Positions 19,651 to 30,029 are shown, counted from the stretch's first letter. The stretch is 64,000 nucleotides of DNA from Gammaproteobacteria bacterium (GCA_024640985.1 JAHEDY010000005.1:1-64000); one strand, 5' to 3'. The notes: generated by a model not told the origin, from the sequence alone. Translations and numbers: made by a program.

Positions 19651-20592
19651 ATGCAGTTTCTCTTCGGTCGACATGTTCAGTTTCGATCACCGCATGTCTT
19701 GACCATCGGTAATTTTGATGGTGTTCATGTGGGGCATCAGCGTGTCATTTTACAAGCGCAAGACCTTGCGAAACGGCTTGACTTGCCATTAACAGTCTTG
19801 GTGTTTGAACCACAACCGAAAGAATTTTTCGCAGACAAACATGGATCAGAAGCGCCGGCACGATTGATGAGCTTGCGCACCAAAGTCGGCGCCCTCGAGG
19901 CTTTGGGTGTCGATGTGATTTGGTGCCTCAAATTTTCCGATGTGCGTCCAATGACTGCGGAATCTTTCGTTCGCGATTTGGTCGTTAATCAGCAGGTCGC
20001 GCAGATGGTTGTCGGTGACGATTTTCGCTTTGGCTGCGATCGGCAAGGGGATTTTTCCTATTTGATCCAGCAGGGTGCGAAACTTGGGTTTTCCATTGAG
20101 CAATCAGCCACACATCGCGTTGAGGGATCTCGGATTTCTTCGTCGCGTATTCGTGATTTGCTGAAGTCTCATGATTTTGATGGGGCTCAACGATTACTTG
20201 GTCGACCTTATGCCCTCTGTGGCCGAGTCATTTATGGTCAACAATTGGGGCGGAAAATTGGGTTCCCGACTGCTAATATAGCTCTATCGAATTCACCGCC
20301 TGTTCGCGGGGTCTTTGGGTGCACTGTGACGCTGCCAGATGGACAGGTCGTTGGAGGTATTGCGAACATTGGTTCGCGACCAACGGTTTCCGGCCATCAG
20401 GTTAGACTTGAAGTGCATTTGCATGCGTTCACCGGGGAGTTGTATGGTCAAATGCTGACCGTGACTCCACGGGTCTTTATTCGCGCTGAGCAAAAGTTCG
20501 ACAGCCTTGAAGCGTTAACCGAGCAAATTCGGATCGATAACGACGCGGCTCGGCAATTGCTCGGCTCATTAACTGGATTTGAAACTGAATGA
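19651..20592 (+). CDS. ribF: Bifunctional riboflavin kinase/FAD synthetase
   Basis: Makes FMN and then FAD from riboflavin. The start is set at the ATG at 19651, 5 bp after the murJ stop, because the family N-terminus begins here; the frame opens earlier inside murJ. The nucleotidyltransferase domain has [12 protein letters not shown] (19-30) and SSSRIRDLL; the C-terminal kinase domain has [20 protein letters not shown]. At 313 residues it is full length. It overlaps ileS by ATGA. Confidence 0.96.
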   Translation: MQFLFGRHVQFRSPHVLTIGNFDGVHVGHQRVILQAQDLAKRLDLPLTVLVFEPQPKEFFADKHGSEAPARLMSLRTKVGALEALGVDVIWCLKFSDVRPMTAESFVRDLVVNQQVAQMVVGDDFRFGCDRQGDFSYLIQQGAKLGFSIEQSATHRVEGSRISSSRIRDLLKSHDFDGAQRLLGRPYALCGRVIYGQQLGRKIGFPTANIALSNSPPVRGVFGCTVTLPDGQVVGGIANIGSRPTVSGHQVRLEVHLHAFTGELYGQMLTVTPRVFIRAEQKFDSLEALTEQIRIDNDAARQLLGSLTGFETE

Positions 20593-23414
20593 CCGATTAC
20601 AAACAGACACTGAATCTTCCTGAGACTGAGTTCCCGATGCGTGGGAATTTGGCAAAGCGTGAGCCAGACATGCTGGCATCGTGGATTGCCGCTGATTGGC
20701 ATCAGCAGATTCGTGAAGTGCAGTCGAGCCGTGAACAGACGTTCATCTTGCATGACGGTCCTCCGTACGCAAATGGCGACATTCACATTGGTCATGCCGT
20801 CAACAAAGTATTGAAAGACATCATCGTCAAATCCAAAGGATTGGCAGGTTTCAACGCGCCCTACATCCCTGGTTGGGATTGCCATGGGCTGCCGATTGAG
20901 CACAAAGTGGAAACGACCATCGGCAAGATTGGTGATCAGTTCAAATCAGCCAGTGAATTTCGCAATGCTTGTCGCGAGTATGCAGCGACTCAGATTGAGC
21001 GTCAGAAAGTGGATTTTCAACGCCTGGGAATTCTCGGTGATTGGGATCATCCGTATTTGACCATGGACTACAAAATCGAAGCGGATATCGTTCGTTCACT
21101 CGGTCGGATCATTGAGAATGGTCATTTCCATCAAGGCGCAAAGCCGGTCTACTGGTGTATGGATTGTGAGAGTGCTTTGGCTGAAGCTGAAGTCGAGTAT
21201 CAGGATCGAAAAACTTGGACCGTTGACGTGGCCTTCCCGATTAAAAACACCGAGCAGATTGAGAATGTCTTTGCTGTCTCTTCTGAGGTTGCCTCGAGCG
21301 CGGCGATGGCGATTTGGACAACGACACCTTGGACATTGCCTGCGAACCAGTTTGTTGCGGTCAATGCTGAGCTACCTTATGTGTTGGTTGAGTTTGATAA
21401 AGACGATCATCGTTGGACGTTGGTCTTGGCCGAAGGTCGTCTTGAAGCGCTATCTGAGCGCTATGGTATCGAAGACTTCAAGATCCTCGGGAGAACCTTA
21501 GGTCATGCGTTAGCGGGTATCCAATGTGAGGCGCCCTGGGACGAGCGCATTGTCCCTGTCATAACCGGCGATCATGTCACGCTTGAGGCAGGAACAGGAG
21601 CGGTTCACTCAGCGCCTGCCTATGGTCTCGAGGATTTTCATGCGGCGAAATCATTGGATCTTGAGCTTCTGACACCGGTTCGTGACGATGGAACCTTTGC
21701 TGAGACTGTTTCTGTCGTTGCCGGACTGCATGTCGAGAAGGCGGGTCCTGTGATTGCAGAGTATTTGGCGGAGAAGGGCCGGTTGGTTCACAAAGCTCGC
21801 CTTGAGCATTCCTATCCGCATTGTTGGCGTCACAAAACGCCGGTGATTTATCGTGCGACCCCGCAGTGGTTCATTCGTATGCAGGGCGAGGGTCTTTTAG
21901 AGACTGCGCGACAGGAGGTTGAAACCAGCATCCAGTTTACTCCGACTTGGGGTAAGAATCGGTTAGCAGCGATGCTTGAAGATCGTCCGGACTGGTGTAT
22001 CTCTCGTCAGCGAAATTGGGGTGTGCCGATCACTGTATTTGTGCACCAAGAAACCAGTCAGCTTCACCCGGATACCCAACAGTTATTCGAGACGATCGCG
22101 CAGCGGATCGAACAAGGTGGAATCAACGCGTGGTTTGATCTCGATCCCGCAGAATTGTTGGGGGAGGATGCAGCCGACTATCGTAAGGTCACCGATGTTC
22201 TTGATGTGTGGTTTGACTCAGGAACGACGCATGCATCCGTTTTAGGTCGCCGGGAAGGATTACATTTCCCCGCAGATCTCTACCTCGAAGGGTCTGATCA
22301 GCATCGTGGTTGGTTCCAGTCATCGTTATTAACCTCGGTTGCGATCCACGGGTGCGCGCCATACAAGGGCTTGCTCACGCATGGGTTCACCGTTGACCAA
22401 GATGGTCGAAAAATGTCGAAGTCACTTGGCAATGTGATTCCACCGCAGGATGTGATGAACACTCTCGGTGCCGATATTTTACGTTTGTGGATTGCCTCGA
22501 CAGATTTCACAAAAGAAATGACGGTGAGTCATGAAATTTTGAATCGGACCTCCGACACTTATCGACGGATCCGAAATACGGCTCGATTCCTGTTGGCGAA
22601 TATGGCTGGATTTGATCCAGCCACCGATCAGGTTGCCAATGATGATTTGGTGTCCTTGGACGCTGAAATGATCCGGCGAACCACCGAGCTTGCGAGCAAA
22701 ATTATGGGTCATTACGCACGGTATGAATTTTCGGAAGTCACTCAAGCCTTACATCATTTCTGTGTTGATGACTTAGGCGGTTTCTATCTTGATATCGTCA
22801 AAGACCGTCAATACACGCTAAAACCTGACAGTCACGCACGAAAGAGCTGTCAGACAGCGCTTTATTGGATCACTGATGCCTTAGTGCGTTGGATGGCTCC
22901 AATTTTATCCTTTACTGCCCAAGAGATCTGGGAAGCAATGCCAGGTAAACGGCCGCATCAATTTGTGTTTGCTGCGAAAGAGGCAGACTTGCCAGAGGCA
23001 AACGGTCGAGCACAAGTGAATTGGCGACTGATTCAGTCAGCGAAAGAATCGGTGAACCAAGCCATCGAAGCGGCACGGAACGACGGTTTAGTGAAGGGCT
23101 CTTTATCGGCTGAAGTCGCGCTCTACGCCGATGGAGAGGTATTTGATGCGTTGACGGCTTTGGGTGACGAGATTCGTTTCGTGACCATTACCTCAGAGGT
23201 CGATTTGTCTCCACTATCTGAAGCGCCAGACGGTGCGTTGACTGATTCTGTATGCCCACAACTGGCTGTGGTTGTCAAAGCAACGGAGTCTGAGAAATGT
23301 GAGCGGTGCTGGCATCATCGTCCTGATGTTGGCTCTGTGAGTGCGCATCCGACACTCTGCACCCGGTGTGTTGATAATGTTGATGGAGCCGGTGAAGAGC
23401 GAACCTTTGCATGA
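20589..23414 (+). CDS. ileS: Isoleucyl-tRNA synthetase
   Basis: Class I synthetase of 941 residues. HIGH is at 66-69, the CP1 editing domain contains [17 protein letters not shown] ([11 protein letters not shown]) lies near residue 606, and a C-terminal zinc finger CERCWHHR...CTRCV is present, so this is the type-1 bacterial enzyme. It is coupled to ribF and lspA by 4-bp overlaps at both ends. No T-box or other leader is possible because the gene is embedded in an operon. Confidence 0.98.
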   Translation: MTDYKQTLNLPETEFPMRGNLAKREPDMLASWIAADWHQQIREVQSSREQTFILHDGPPYANGDIHIGHAVNKVLKDIIVKSKGLAGFNAPYIPGWDCHGLPIEHKVETTIGKIGDQFKSASEFRNACREYAATQIERQKVDFQRLGILGDWDHPYLTMDYKIEADIVRSLGRIIENGHFHQGAKPVYWCMDCESALAEAEVEYQDRKTWTVDVAFPIKNTEQIENVFAVSSEVASSAAMAIWTTTPWTLPANQFVAVNAELPYVLVEFDKDDHRWTLVLAEGRLEALSERYGIEDFKILGRTLGHALAGIQCEAPWDERIVPVITGDHVTLEAGTGAVHSAPAYGLEDFHAAKSLDLELLTPVRDDGTFAETVSVVAGLHVEKAGPVIAEYLAEKGRLVHKARLEHSYPHCWRHKTPVIYRATPQWFIRMQGEGLLETARQEVETSIQFTPTWGKNRLAAMLEDRPDWCISRQRNWGVPITVFVHQETSQLHPDTQQLFETIAQRIEQGGINAWFDLDPAELLGEDAADYRKVTDVLDVWFDSGTTHASVLGRREGLHFPADLYLEGSDQHRGWFQSSLLTSVAIHGCAPYKGLLTHGFTVDQDGRKMSKSLGNVIPPQDVMNTLGADILRLWIASTDFTKEMTVSHEILNRTSDTYRRIRNTARFLLANMAGFDPATDQVANDDLVSLDAEMIRRTTELASKIMGHYARYEFSEVTQALHHFCVDDLGGFYLDIVKDRQYTLKPDSHARKSCQTALYWITDALVRWMAPILSFTAQEIWEAMPGKRPHQFVFAAKEADLPEANGRAQVNWRLIQSAKESVNQAIEAARNDGLVKGSLSAEVALYADGEVFDALTALGDEIRFVTITSEVDLSPLSEAPDGALTDSVCPQLAVVVKATESEKCERCWHHRPDVGSVSAHPTLCTRCVDNVDGAGEERTFA

Positions 23415-23890
23415 GGCTTGATTTTGTCCTGGTGATTGGGGTCATTTTCCTTATCGACCAGTGCACCAAGCTTTTGGCATCTACCTATTTAAATTACGCT
23501 GAGCCTATTGGACTGTTGCCGTTTTTCTCCTTCACCTTGCTCCATAACACGGGGGCTGCGTTTAGTTTTCTTGCCGACGCTGGTGGCTGGCAACAGTGGT
23601 TGTTTTTGGTGTTGGCCATTGGTGTGTCTGCCTATTCGGTTTGGTCATTACGGGATGCTGAACTTTGTGGATGGATGCAAGCCGGGTTCGTTCTGTTGAT
23701 TCCTGGTGCAGTCGGCAACGCAGTCGATCGGGTTGCTTTTGGCTATGTGGTGGACTTTTTGCACTTTCATTGGGGAGATTGGTCGTTCCCAGCCTTTAAT
23801 GTTGCTGACACAAGCATTACGTTAGCAGCAGGTTGTTTATTAATTGGATGGTATGTAGATGCTCGACATCGGCCCAAACTGCAAAGTTGA
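23411..23890 (+). CDS. lspA: Lipoprotein signal peptidase
   Basis: Inner-membrane aspartyl protease that cleaves prolipoprotein signal peptides. The 159-residue protein has four predicted membrane helices. The catalytic Asp residues lie in [15 protein letters not shown] and FNVADTSI, and the DQCTKLL motif is near the N-terminus. The gene overlaps ileS by ATGA and fkpB by 32 bp. Confidence 0.96.
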   Translation: MRLDFVLVIGVIFLIDQCTKLLASTYLNYAEPIGLLPFFSFTLLHNTGAAFSFLADAGGWQQWLFLVLAIGVSAYSVWSLRDAELCGWMQAGFVLLIPGAVGNAVDRVAFGYVVDFLHFHWGDWSFPAFNVADTSITLAAGCLLIGWYVDARHRPKLQS

Positions 23891-24305
23891 ATTGCATTTC
23901 GCGTTACGCCTTGCCGATACCGGTGAGTTGGTGGACTCCACATTTGAGAAAAAGCCAGCCAATCTGGTCATTGGTGATGGCAATCTTCCAGAGGCATTTG
24001 AGGCGGTCATCTTCGGCATGAAAGCTGGGGAAAAAAAAGTGGAGCGAATCGCACCGAAAGATGGCTTTGGCCAACACAACCCATCCAATGTTCAAAAAAT
24101 TTCTCGGGATCAATTTGATCCATCTGTTGAATTGTCCGAAGGCTTGGTCGTCAGCTTCCAGGATAAAGCCAAATCAGAGCTGCCTGGAGTGGTCTCAGCG
24201 ATTGAAGAACAGATGGTGACGGTGGATTTTAATCATCCTTTGGCGGGACGTGATTTGGAGTTCGAAGTCGAAATTCTCTCAGTCGTACCGGCGGAGATGC
24301 ACTGA
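23859..24305 (+). CDS. fkpB: FKBP-type peptidyl-prolyl isomerase, SlpA/FkpB type
   Basis: A 148-residue prolyl isomerase with an inserted IF/chaperone loop. The FKBP strands [24 protein letters not shown] are followed by [22 protein letters not shown] and the C-terminal [19 protein letters not shown], the SlpA signature. There is no signal peptide, so it is cytoplasmic. Location between lspA and ispH is the conserved gammaproteobacterial order. Its stop shares one base with the ispH start (TGATG). Confidence 0.93.
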   Translation: MLDIGPNCKVELHFALRLADTGELVDSTFEKKPANLVIGDGNLPEAFEAVIFGMKAGEKKVERIAPKDGFGQHNPSNVQKISRDQFDPSVELSEGLVVSFQDKAKSELPGVVSAIEEQMVTVDFNHPLAGRDLEFEVEILSVVPAEMH

Positions 24306-25252
24306 TGCAAGTCACACTGGCGAATCCACGCGGCTTTTGTGCCGGTGTCGATCGTGCCATTGATATTGTCAATCGAGCGCTCGAGGTTTTCGGTGCTCCG
24401 GTGTACGTGCGCCATGAAGTGGTGCACAACAAAACCGTTGTGGATGACTTAAAGTCCCGGGGTGCGATCTTTGTCGATGAGCTCGATGAAGTTCCCGATG
24501 ACACTATTGTGATTTTTTCGGCCCACGGTGTCTCACGAGCGGTCCAGAACGAAGCAAAGCGTCGGAAATTGAAAGTCTTTGACGCCACCTGTCCTCTGGT
24601 GACCAAGGTGCATATGGAAGTGATTAAGTTTTCGAAAGAGGGCCGCGAATGCATTTTAATTGGTCATGCAGGTCACCCTGAAGTTGAGGGTACCATGGGC
24701 CAATTTGATACCTCTCGTGGTGGTGTCATGAAGTTGGTCGAAGATGAGGATGATGCTTGGACGGTCGATATTACCGATCCGAAAACCGCTTCCTTTGTCA
24801 CTCAGACCACGCTTTCGATGGATGATACGGCTCGCATCATTGATATTCTGCGAAAGCGTTTCCCCGATATTCAGGGACCGCGTAAAGACGATATCTGCTA
24901 TGCCACGCAAAATCGCCAGGATGCCGTGAAGCGCTTGGCTGAGGGTAACGATCTGGTCTTGGTGGTTGGCTCTCCAAATTCGTCCAACTCCAATCGATTG
25001 AAAGAGCTGGCTGAACGGTTGGGTTCAAAATCCTATTTGATTGATGGTCCAGAGCAAATTGACCCGGAATGGGTTGATGAAGCCAGTGCCATTGCAGTGA
25101 CGGCTGGTGCATCTGCGCCTGAAAATGTGGTGCAGGCTGTCTGTGACCGGCTCAGAGAATTAGGTGCTGATCATATCGGTCAAGAAACAGGCGTCGATGA
25201 GTCTGTGCAATTCTCCCTCCCGAAAGAGTTGAAACTCCACCCAGTCGATTAG
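24305..25252 (+). CDS. ispH: 4-hydroxy-3-methylbut-2-enyl diphosphate reductase
   Basis: Last enzyme of the MEP isoprenoid pathway, giving IPP and DMAPP. It is a [4Fe-4S] enzyme of 315 residues. The three cluster cysteines are C12 ([11 protein letters not shown]), C96 ([11 protein letters not shown]) and C198 ([11 protein letters not shown]). The proton-relay segment EGTMGQ and the substrate segment [12 protein letters not shown] are intact. It ends the murJ-ispH cluster; minor pilin genes follow after 63 bp. Confidence 0.97.
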   Translation: MQVTLANPRGFCAGVDRAIDIVNRALEVFGAPVYVRHEVVHNKTVVDDLKSRGAIFVDELDEVPDDTIVIFSAHGVSRAVQNEAKRRKLKVFDATCPLVTKVHMEVIKFSKEGRECILIGHAGHPEVEGTMGQFDTSRGGVMKLVEDEDDAWTVDITDPKTASFVTQTTLSMDDTARIIDILRKRFPDIQGPRKDDICYATQNRQDAVKRLAEGNDLVLVVGSPNSSNSNRLKELAERLGSKSYLIDGPEQIDPEWVDEASAIAVTAGASAPENVVQAVCDRLRELGADHIGQETGVDESVQFSLPKELKLHPVD

Positions 25253-25315
25253 GACCGAAGTCCAAGAGTCCTCCATTGAGGATGTGATCTGCTGTACTGC
25301 CGTGACGGAGGTGGT

Positions 25316-25720
25316 ATGCGCGGCTTTGCTTTATCTGACAGTCTGATGGCGCTCGCGATTGTCAGTTTGTTATTGGTTGTGATGTTAAGCCGAGGTCCGG
25401 ATCTCGAGGCGCGTGAGGCTGAGCGACGGATTGAGGCTCAGATGTTTGATGCGGCCAATGCGGTGTTGGTGTTAAGTCAGTCTCTGGATCAGACGGGGTC
25501 TTGGGTGCTTTTTGATCGAGGCCAAGCGGGTGTTGTGCCGAGTGATCGTTTCCAATACCTCAATCAAATCATTGCGCGATTTCCTGATGCTCCCTACCGG
25601 CTCGAGTTACACGTCATTGCTGTGTCGACAGATCGCTATACCAGTGCGGTGCAACTCTATCGAGATGATGAATTGATGTTTGGTGAAGAGATTACATGGT
25701 CAAGCAAGCAGGCTTCCTAG
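25316..25720 (+). CDS. Minor type IV pilin-like protein 1
   Basis: A 134-residue protein with a very short prepilin leader (MRG) followed by FALSDSLMALAIVSLLLVVML, a hydrophobic N-terminal helix. Position +5 of the mature form, normally Glu, is Asp. The body has no Cys pair and no recognisable minor-pilin subtype. A GGAGG ribosome site lies just upstream. It sits in the slot after ispH where Pseudomonas carries pilE, and it overlaps the next pilin-like gene by 25 bp. Expected to be an inner-membrane pseudopilin that enters or primes the pilus. Confidence 0.7.
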   Translation: MRGFALSDSLMALAIVSLLLVVMLSRGPDLEAREAERRIEAQMFDAANAVLVLSQSLDQTGSWVLFDRGQAGVVPSDRFQYLNQIIARFPDAPYRLELHVIAVSTDRYTSAVQLYRDDELMFGEEITWSSKQAS

Positions 25721-26205
25721 CTGAAAATCTCGTGGGTATTGCCGTTGGTTTGGGTGTTGTTGTGATTTTAGTATCGCTCTGGGTCGCTGATGCATCGCGA
25801 CGCACTCATGAAATCGAAGGCATGATTGAACGCGCTGATTTGGATGCTGCCACATTTTATCTGCCACTGGTCGTGGTTCCGGCACAGCGGATCGAAGTGG
25901 TCTCGAGGGCGACCTTAGTGCAAGCGATTCATGAGTCCCAAGTTCATCCCATCTCCTCGGCTGCAGTCAAATTAACCCATCCGTTTTCCACGACCTATCT
26001 GTATCTCGGGATGAGCAAAACGCAGAACAAATCAGCCCTCTGGGTTCACCAAGAACGCTTTGGAAATACGTCCAACCAAGCACTACTCGACGCATCCGGA
26101 GATTTGACACTCGAGATGACGAACGAAACATTCTGTTTGGGACTCTCTGACCCTCAGTGGGTGTATTGCCATCATCGATTACCAGGGCAAACCCATGAGT
26201 TCTAG
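25696..26205 (+). CDS. Minor type IV pilin-like protein 2 (PilW-like by position)
   Basis: A 169-residue protein with leader MVKQAG and mature N-terminus FLAENLVGIAVGLGVVVILVSLW. The helix is pilin-like, but the acidic residue is at +4 and Asn is at +5. The C-terminal half contains two Cys residues (ETFCLGLSDPQWVYCHHR) that could form a disulfide loop. Size and place next to a PilX-like gene suggest the PilW role, though it is much shorter than Pseudomonas PilW. It overlaps both neighbours (25 and 11 bp). Confidence 0.65.
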   Translation: MVKQAGFLAENLVGIAVGLGVVVILVSLWVADASRRTHEIEGMIERADLDAATFYLPLVVVPAQRIEVVSRATLVQAIHESQVHPISSAAVKLTHPFSTTYLYLGMSKTQNKSALWVHQERFGNTSNQALLDASGDLTLEMTNETFCLGLSDPQWVYCHHRLPGQTHEF

Positions 26206-26539
26206 AGCTGGTTCTGCCTTGATTGCGGTACTGATCGTCATGGCGGTACTGGGGTTTCTTTGGGTTGGTGACTGGGTGCTTCGGCTGACCGATGAAATGA
26301 CCAGAGATCGAGTGATTCAGATGGAGCAAAAGCATCGCTCAGCTTCTCAAGCGGAATGGGATGCACTCGATCGATTGATTCGGGAGGCCGATCCGCTGGA
26401 GGGTTGGCAGCCGATCGAATATGTGATCCCAGATGGTGTTTCAGAACGTGTGGTCAGTTTGAAACTGGCGAATGTCAATGGTCAATGGATGGTCAAGGAT
26501 CGGCAGGTTTTATGGCGCGCGAAAGTGGTTTCTCATTAA
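26195..26539 (+). CDS. Minor type IV pilin-like protein 3 (PilX/GspK-like N-terminus)
   Basis: A 114-residue protein starting MSSRAG then SALIAVLIVMAVLGFLWVGDWV. A hydrophobic pilin-type helix follows a Gly cleavage site, but residue +5 is Ala. Lack of Glu5 is the hallmark of tip pseudopilins such as GspK and of PilX-type proteins. The charged region after the helix (TDEMTRDRVIQMEQKHRSASQAEWDALDR) also fits PilX-like proteins. It is short for the family and overlaps its neighbours by 11 and 28 bp. Confidence 0.6.
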   Translation: MSSRAGSALIAVLIVMAVLGFLWVGDWVLRLTDEMTRDRVIQMEQKHRSASQAEWDALDRLIREADPLEGWQPIEYVIPDGVSERVVSLKLANVNGQWMVKDRQVLWRAKVVSH

Positions 26540-26913
26540 TCGAAGCCTTAATCGCCATGGCCATCGCGGCACTCATGGTGATGAGTGGATTTCAATTATT
26601 TGGCTCGACAGCCGAGCGATCCAGTACCTTGTATTTCCAAAGCGAGTTAATGGGTCAAATGGAATCGTTGAAACGCCGGGCGCAGTCGGTGGGTGACTTC
26701 CCTGATCATCTTCAGAGCGGATCTGATTACACACTCGAGATTACAGCCTGTGGCTCTGATTGTCGTCGGCTTCGATTGACTCCCAAGCGCTCTCATCATT
26801 GTCTTTATTGGGAGCTTGATACCACCGGCATCATGGCGTCCGGTCGAGCGGGATGCTGGCCGCAATCAGCAGTTCGACGGCTCTCGGGAGAGTCGAGTCC
26901 GCCCGAGACTTGA
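26512..26913 (+). CDS. Minor type IV pilin (PilV-like)
   Basis: The frame opens at 26356, but the ATG at 26512 places a canonical prepilin peptide at the N-terminus: MARESG then FSLIEALIAMAIAALMVMSG with Glu at +5. This gives 133 residues. The body has four Cys (TACGSDCRR, HHCLYW, AGCWPQ), so disulfides are likely. It is the only one of the five pilin-like proteins here with a fully standard class III signal. Its 3' end overlaps the opposite-strand FimT-like gene by 48 bp. Confidence 0.72.
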   Translation: MARESGFSLIEALIAMAIAALMVMSGFQLFGSTAERSSTLYFQSELMGQMESLKRRAQSVGDFPDHLQSGSDYTLEITACGSDCRRLRLTPKRSHHCLYWELDTTGIMASGRAGCWPQSAVRRLSGESSPPET

Positions 26914-27228
26914 GACCGTCAAGACCCAGTCCACTTGATGACCGCACAGTCGGACTTGCCCCGGGCTCACTGATCCATCCGGGTAGGCTTCTAAATGTTG
27001 TCCAGAAAATGAGCGCACTTGTGTGACTAAGACGGTGTCTGGGAGTGTCATGGTGGTTGGCCGTTGTTGAGTCATGGCATAGGCCATGTGTTCTCGGATG
27101 GCGGAACGCAGCATTGCGACGTCTTGATGAGCGATCGAAGCATCACGAGGTGTCGACCAAGTCGATACCGCTTGGGACGCCAGAATCACGCTGATTGTCA
27201 GTGCTGTCAGTAATGAAAGAATCTGCAT
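26866..27228 (-). CDS. FimT/GspH-like protein lacking a standard prepilin leader
   Basis: A 120-residue protein with an N-terminal hydrophobic segment (MQILSLLTALTISVILASQAV) but no G-FTLIE motif in frame upstream or downstream. The C-terminus VDWVLTVSSLGRTRLSR resembles the end of FimT/GspH pseudopilins (SSxGRxR). FimT lies beside thiO in Pseudomonas, as here. It is on the minus strand and antisense to the end of the PilV-like gene. It may be processed as an ordinary secreted protein, or its true start or leader may have been lost. Confidence 0.5.
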   Translation of the reverse strand: MQILSLLTALTISVILASQAVSTWSTPRDASIAHQDVAMLRSAIREHMAYAMTQQRPTTMTLPDTVLVTQVRSFSGQHLEAYPDGSVSPGQVRLCGHQVDWVLTVSSLGRTRLSREPSNC

Positions 27229-27282
27229 CCTGGGAGTGTAGTTGGTTCTGACGAAACTGCTGATGCATGCGATAATCGACTC

Positions 27283-28377
27283 ATGGTTCAGGTTAATTTT
27301 TCATCGCCCGACATTCTCATGGTTGGTGCTGGCGTCATGGGCATGTTGTCGGCATTGGAATTGGCTGAGGCGGATCAAAGGGTTCTGGTGATTGATCAAG
27401 GCCGGGCTGGCCTTGAGGCCTCTTGGGCTGGAGGCGGGATCATTTCGCCTCTCTACCCATGGCGGTATGCGCCACCCATTACAGCCCTGGCAACTTGGTC
27501 TCAAAAGGCGTTTCCAGATTTGATTGCTTCGTTAACCGATTCCACAGGAATTGACTCGGAGTTATCGGCTAACGGAATGTTGGTGACCGCGACCGACGAA
27601 CGAGATCAGGCATTGGCTTGGGGTGCAGGATTGTCTCGAGCGGTGGTTGAGATTTCTGATCAAGAGGCACGAGTGTTGGAGCCTCATGTGCATCTCGACG
27701 CGACACCCCTTTGGATGCCTAGAGTTGCTAGTGTCCGAAATCCAAGGATGGGTCAGGCGCTGCGGCAAGCGTGTCTGAATCATCCAAAGATTGAGCTACG
27801 TGAACATCATGAAGTCTCCCTCGGTGGTGATCTGGATGATCCGCAGGCATTCAGTGGCAGTCAGCGGATTGCTGCGCATCGTATCGTGCTGTCAACCGGC
27901 GCCTGGACCGGACACTTACTCTCCGGATTGAATGTCCGTTGTCCAATTAAACCTATGAAGGGTCAGATGTTGTTATTCAGCCCCTGTCACCTGATTCATC
28001 GAGTCGTGCTCGCGAATGGTCGTTATGCCATTCCTCGAGCCGATGGCCGGATCGTATTCGGTTCAACCCTTGAGGATGTCGGTTTTCAGAGAACACCGGA
28101 TCGAGATGCCTTTGAATCACTCTATGCCTCGGCAGTGCGTTTAGTCCCTCAGTTGGCAACGGTCGACATCGAAGCGCAGTGGGCAGGATTTCGACCGGGC
28201 TCGCCCGAGGGGATGCCGTGGATTGGCCCGATTTCAGAAAAACTCTGGGTGAATTCTGGTCATTTCAGAAATGGAGTAGTCTTGAGTCCTGCCTCGAGCC
28301 GATTATTATGCGATCTAATGATGGGTCGCACACCGATCATTGACCCAGCACCCTACCAACCTCGGAACCCTGTATGA
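27283..28377 (+). CDS. thiO: Glycine oxidase ThiO-type FAD-dependent oxidoreductase
   Basis: A 364-residue DAO-family flavoenzyme. The dinucleotide fold VGAGVMGMLSALELAE lies at the N-terminus, AGGGIISPLYPWRY follows the first beta-alpha-beta unit, and the C-terminal FAD site is WAGFRPGSPEGMPWIGP. ThiO supplies dehydroglycine for the thiamin thiazole ring; thiG/thiS are not in this window, so a general glycine or sarcosine oxidase remains possible. It overlaps nadE by ATGA. Confidence 0.82.
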   Translation: MVQVNFSSPDILMVGAGVMGMLSALELAEADQRVLVIDQGRAGLEASWAGGGIISPLYPWRYAPPITALATWSQKAFPDLIASLTDSTGIDSELSANGMLVTATDERDQALAWGAGLSRAVVEISDQEARVLEPHVHLDATPLWMPRVASVRNPRMGQALRQACLNHPKIELREHHEVSLGGDLDDPQAFSGSQRIAAHRIVLSTGAWTGHLLSGLNVRCPIKPMKGQMLLFSPCHLIHRVVLANGRYAIPRADGRIVFGSTLEDVGFQRTPDRDAFESLYASAVRLVPQLATVDIEAQWAGFRPGSPEGMPWIGPISEKLWVNSGHFRNGVVLSPASSRLLCDLMMGRTPIIDPAPYQPRNPV

Positions 28378-30029
28378 CGCAATCTTTTCGTATTCGGCTT
28401 TATCAAATGGACGCAGTTGTTGGTGACTTCGATGCCAACTTGCAAAAGATTGCGCGAGCAGCGGATCAAGCGCGTGCAGATGGGATTTCGATGTTGGTTG
28501 TTCCAGAGTTGGCATTGACCGGTTATCCACCAGAGGATTTGCTTTTACGACCGGCGTTGATCGACAAATTAACCGCGGCCGATTTGATGCTCCAAGAGAT
28601 CAGTCGTGACCTGACGCTCTGTGTTGGTGCGCCCAGTGCGGCGGCGGCAGCGATCAGTGATTGGGCGCTTGGCAACAATAGTGCGCGTCCGGCTTCATTA
28701 TTGAACAGTCTTTTGATTTATCGAAATGGCGAGCACATCTTGTCTTACCATAAGCAATCCTTGCCGAATTATCAGGTCTTTGATGAGCGGCGATATTTCG
28801 TCGCTGGAACCCAATCCATGGTCTGTGATCTTGACGGGTTGCGTGTGGGTTTACTGGTGTGTGAGGACGTCTGGGTTCCGGATATTGTTGAAGCGACCTG
28901 TCGACTCGGTGCGGATTTGATTCTGGTGGTGAATGCATCGCCCTTTGCCGAGGGGAAGTTCGATGAACGCCTCGATCATCTGAAGCATCGGGCAAGCGTC
29001 AATCAAGTGCCAATTGCTTATGTGAATCTCGTCGGTGGCCAGGATGAGCTGATTTTCGATGGCGGGTCGCTTGTGGTTGACCGCAATGGTGAGATTATCG
29101 CGCAGGCGACTTTCTTCGCCGAAGATCGATTGGATGTGGTGTGGGATGGCCAGCATCTGATTGGTGACCGCGTGGAACATACGCCATCGGATGATGCGTT
29201 GTTGTATCAAGCGCTTGTCACAGGGGTTCGCGATTACTTCTCCAAGACAGGGTTTCGCAAAGCTGTTCTTGGTCTTTCTGGTGGAATTGATTCGGCTCTG
29301 ACGCTTGCGGTTGCAGTCGATGCACTGGGCGCTGACAACGTTCATGCGGTGATGATGCCTTATCTCTATACCGCAGATATCAGTGTCACTGATGCCAAAC
29401 GTCAAGCGGAGATTCTCGGCTGTGAATTTTCGATCGTTCCCATTGAACCCATGGTGCGGGAATTCATGCAGACGCTTGCGCCATTTTTTGACGGTCATCC
29501 GGTCGACACCACTGAAGAAAATCTGCAAAGCCGATGTCGTGGCGTCTTGTTGATGGCGCTTTCGAATAAAACCGGGGCTCTGGTGCTGACAACTGGGAAC
29601 AAAAGCGAAATGGCAGTTGGTTATGCGACGCTATATGGGGACATGGCTGGTGGTTTCGCTGTTCTGAAAGACGTTTGGAAAACTCGAGTGTATGACTTAG
29701 CGCGTTTTGTGAACCGCGCGACCGAAGTGATCCCCGAACGGGTTATCGTTCGTCCACCCTCAGCGGAACTCGCTCCGGGTCAGGAAGATTCTGATAGCCT
29801 GCCGCCCTATGATCGACTCGATACCATGCTGTCGCTGTACATCGAATCGGATGTATCGCCTGATGAAATCATCGATGCCGGATTTGATCCGGTGGAAGTC
29901 AAGCGCATGTGTCGCCTGGTGGATATCAATGAATACAAACGTCGACAATCGGCCGTGGGGCCGAGGGTAACAGTCAGAGGCTTCGGTCGCGATCGGAGAT
30001 ATCCGATCGCAAACCGCTGGTCGTTTTAG
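28374..30029 (+). CDS. nadE: Glutamine-dependent NAD+ synthetase
   Basis: Amidates nicotinic acid adenine dinucleotide to NAD+. The 551-residue protein has an N-terminal nitrilase-type glutaminase domain (LVVPELALTGYPPEDLL; LLVCEDVW with the nucleophile Cys) and a C-terminal synthetase domain with the ATP loop SGGIDS at 302-307 and TTGNKSEMAVGY. It therefore uses glutamine rather than free ammonia. It is coupled to thiO, and its TAG overlaps the convergent bamD stop by 4 bp. Confidence 0.96.
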   Translation: MTQSFRIRLYQMDAVVGDFDANLQKIARAADQARADGISMLVVPELALTGYPPEDLLLRPALIDKLTAADLMLQEISRDLTLCVGAPSAAAAAISDWALGNNSARPASLLNSLLIYRNGEHILSYHKQSLPNYQVFDERRYFVAGTQSMVCDLDGLRVGLLVCEDVWVPDIVEATCRLGADLILVVNASPFAEGKFDERLDHLKHRASVNQVPIAYVNLVGGQDELIFDGGSLVVDRNGEIIAQATFFAEDRLDVVWDGQHLIGDRVEHTPSDDALLYQALVTGVRDYFSKTGFRKAVLGLSGGIDSALTLAVAVDALGADNVHAVMMPYLYTADISVTDAKRQAEILGCEFSIVPIEPMVREFMQTLAPFFDGHPVDTTEENLQSRCRGVLLMALSNKTGALVLTTGNKSEMAVGYATLYGDMAGGFAVLKDVWKTRVYDLARFVNRATEVIPERVIVRPPSAELAPGQEDSDSLPPYDRLDTMLSLYIESDVSPDEIIDAGFDPVEVKRMCRLVDINEYKRRQSAVGPRVTVRGFGRDRRYPIANRWSF

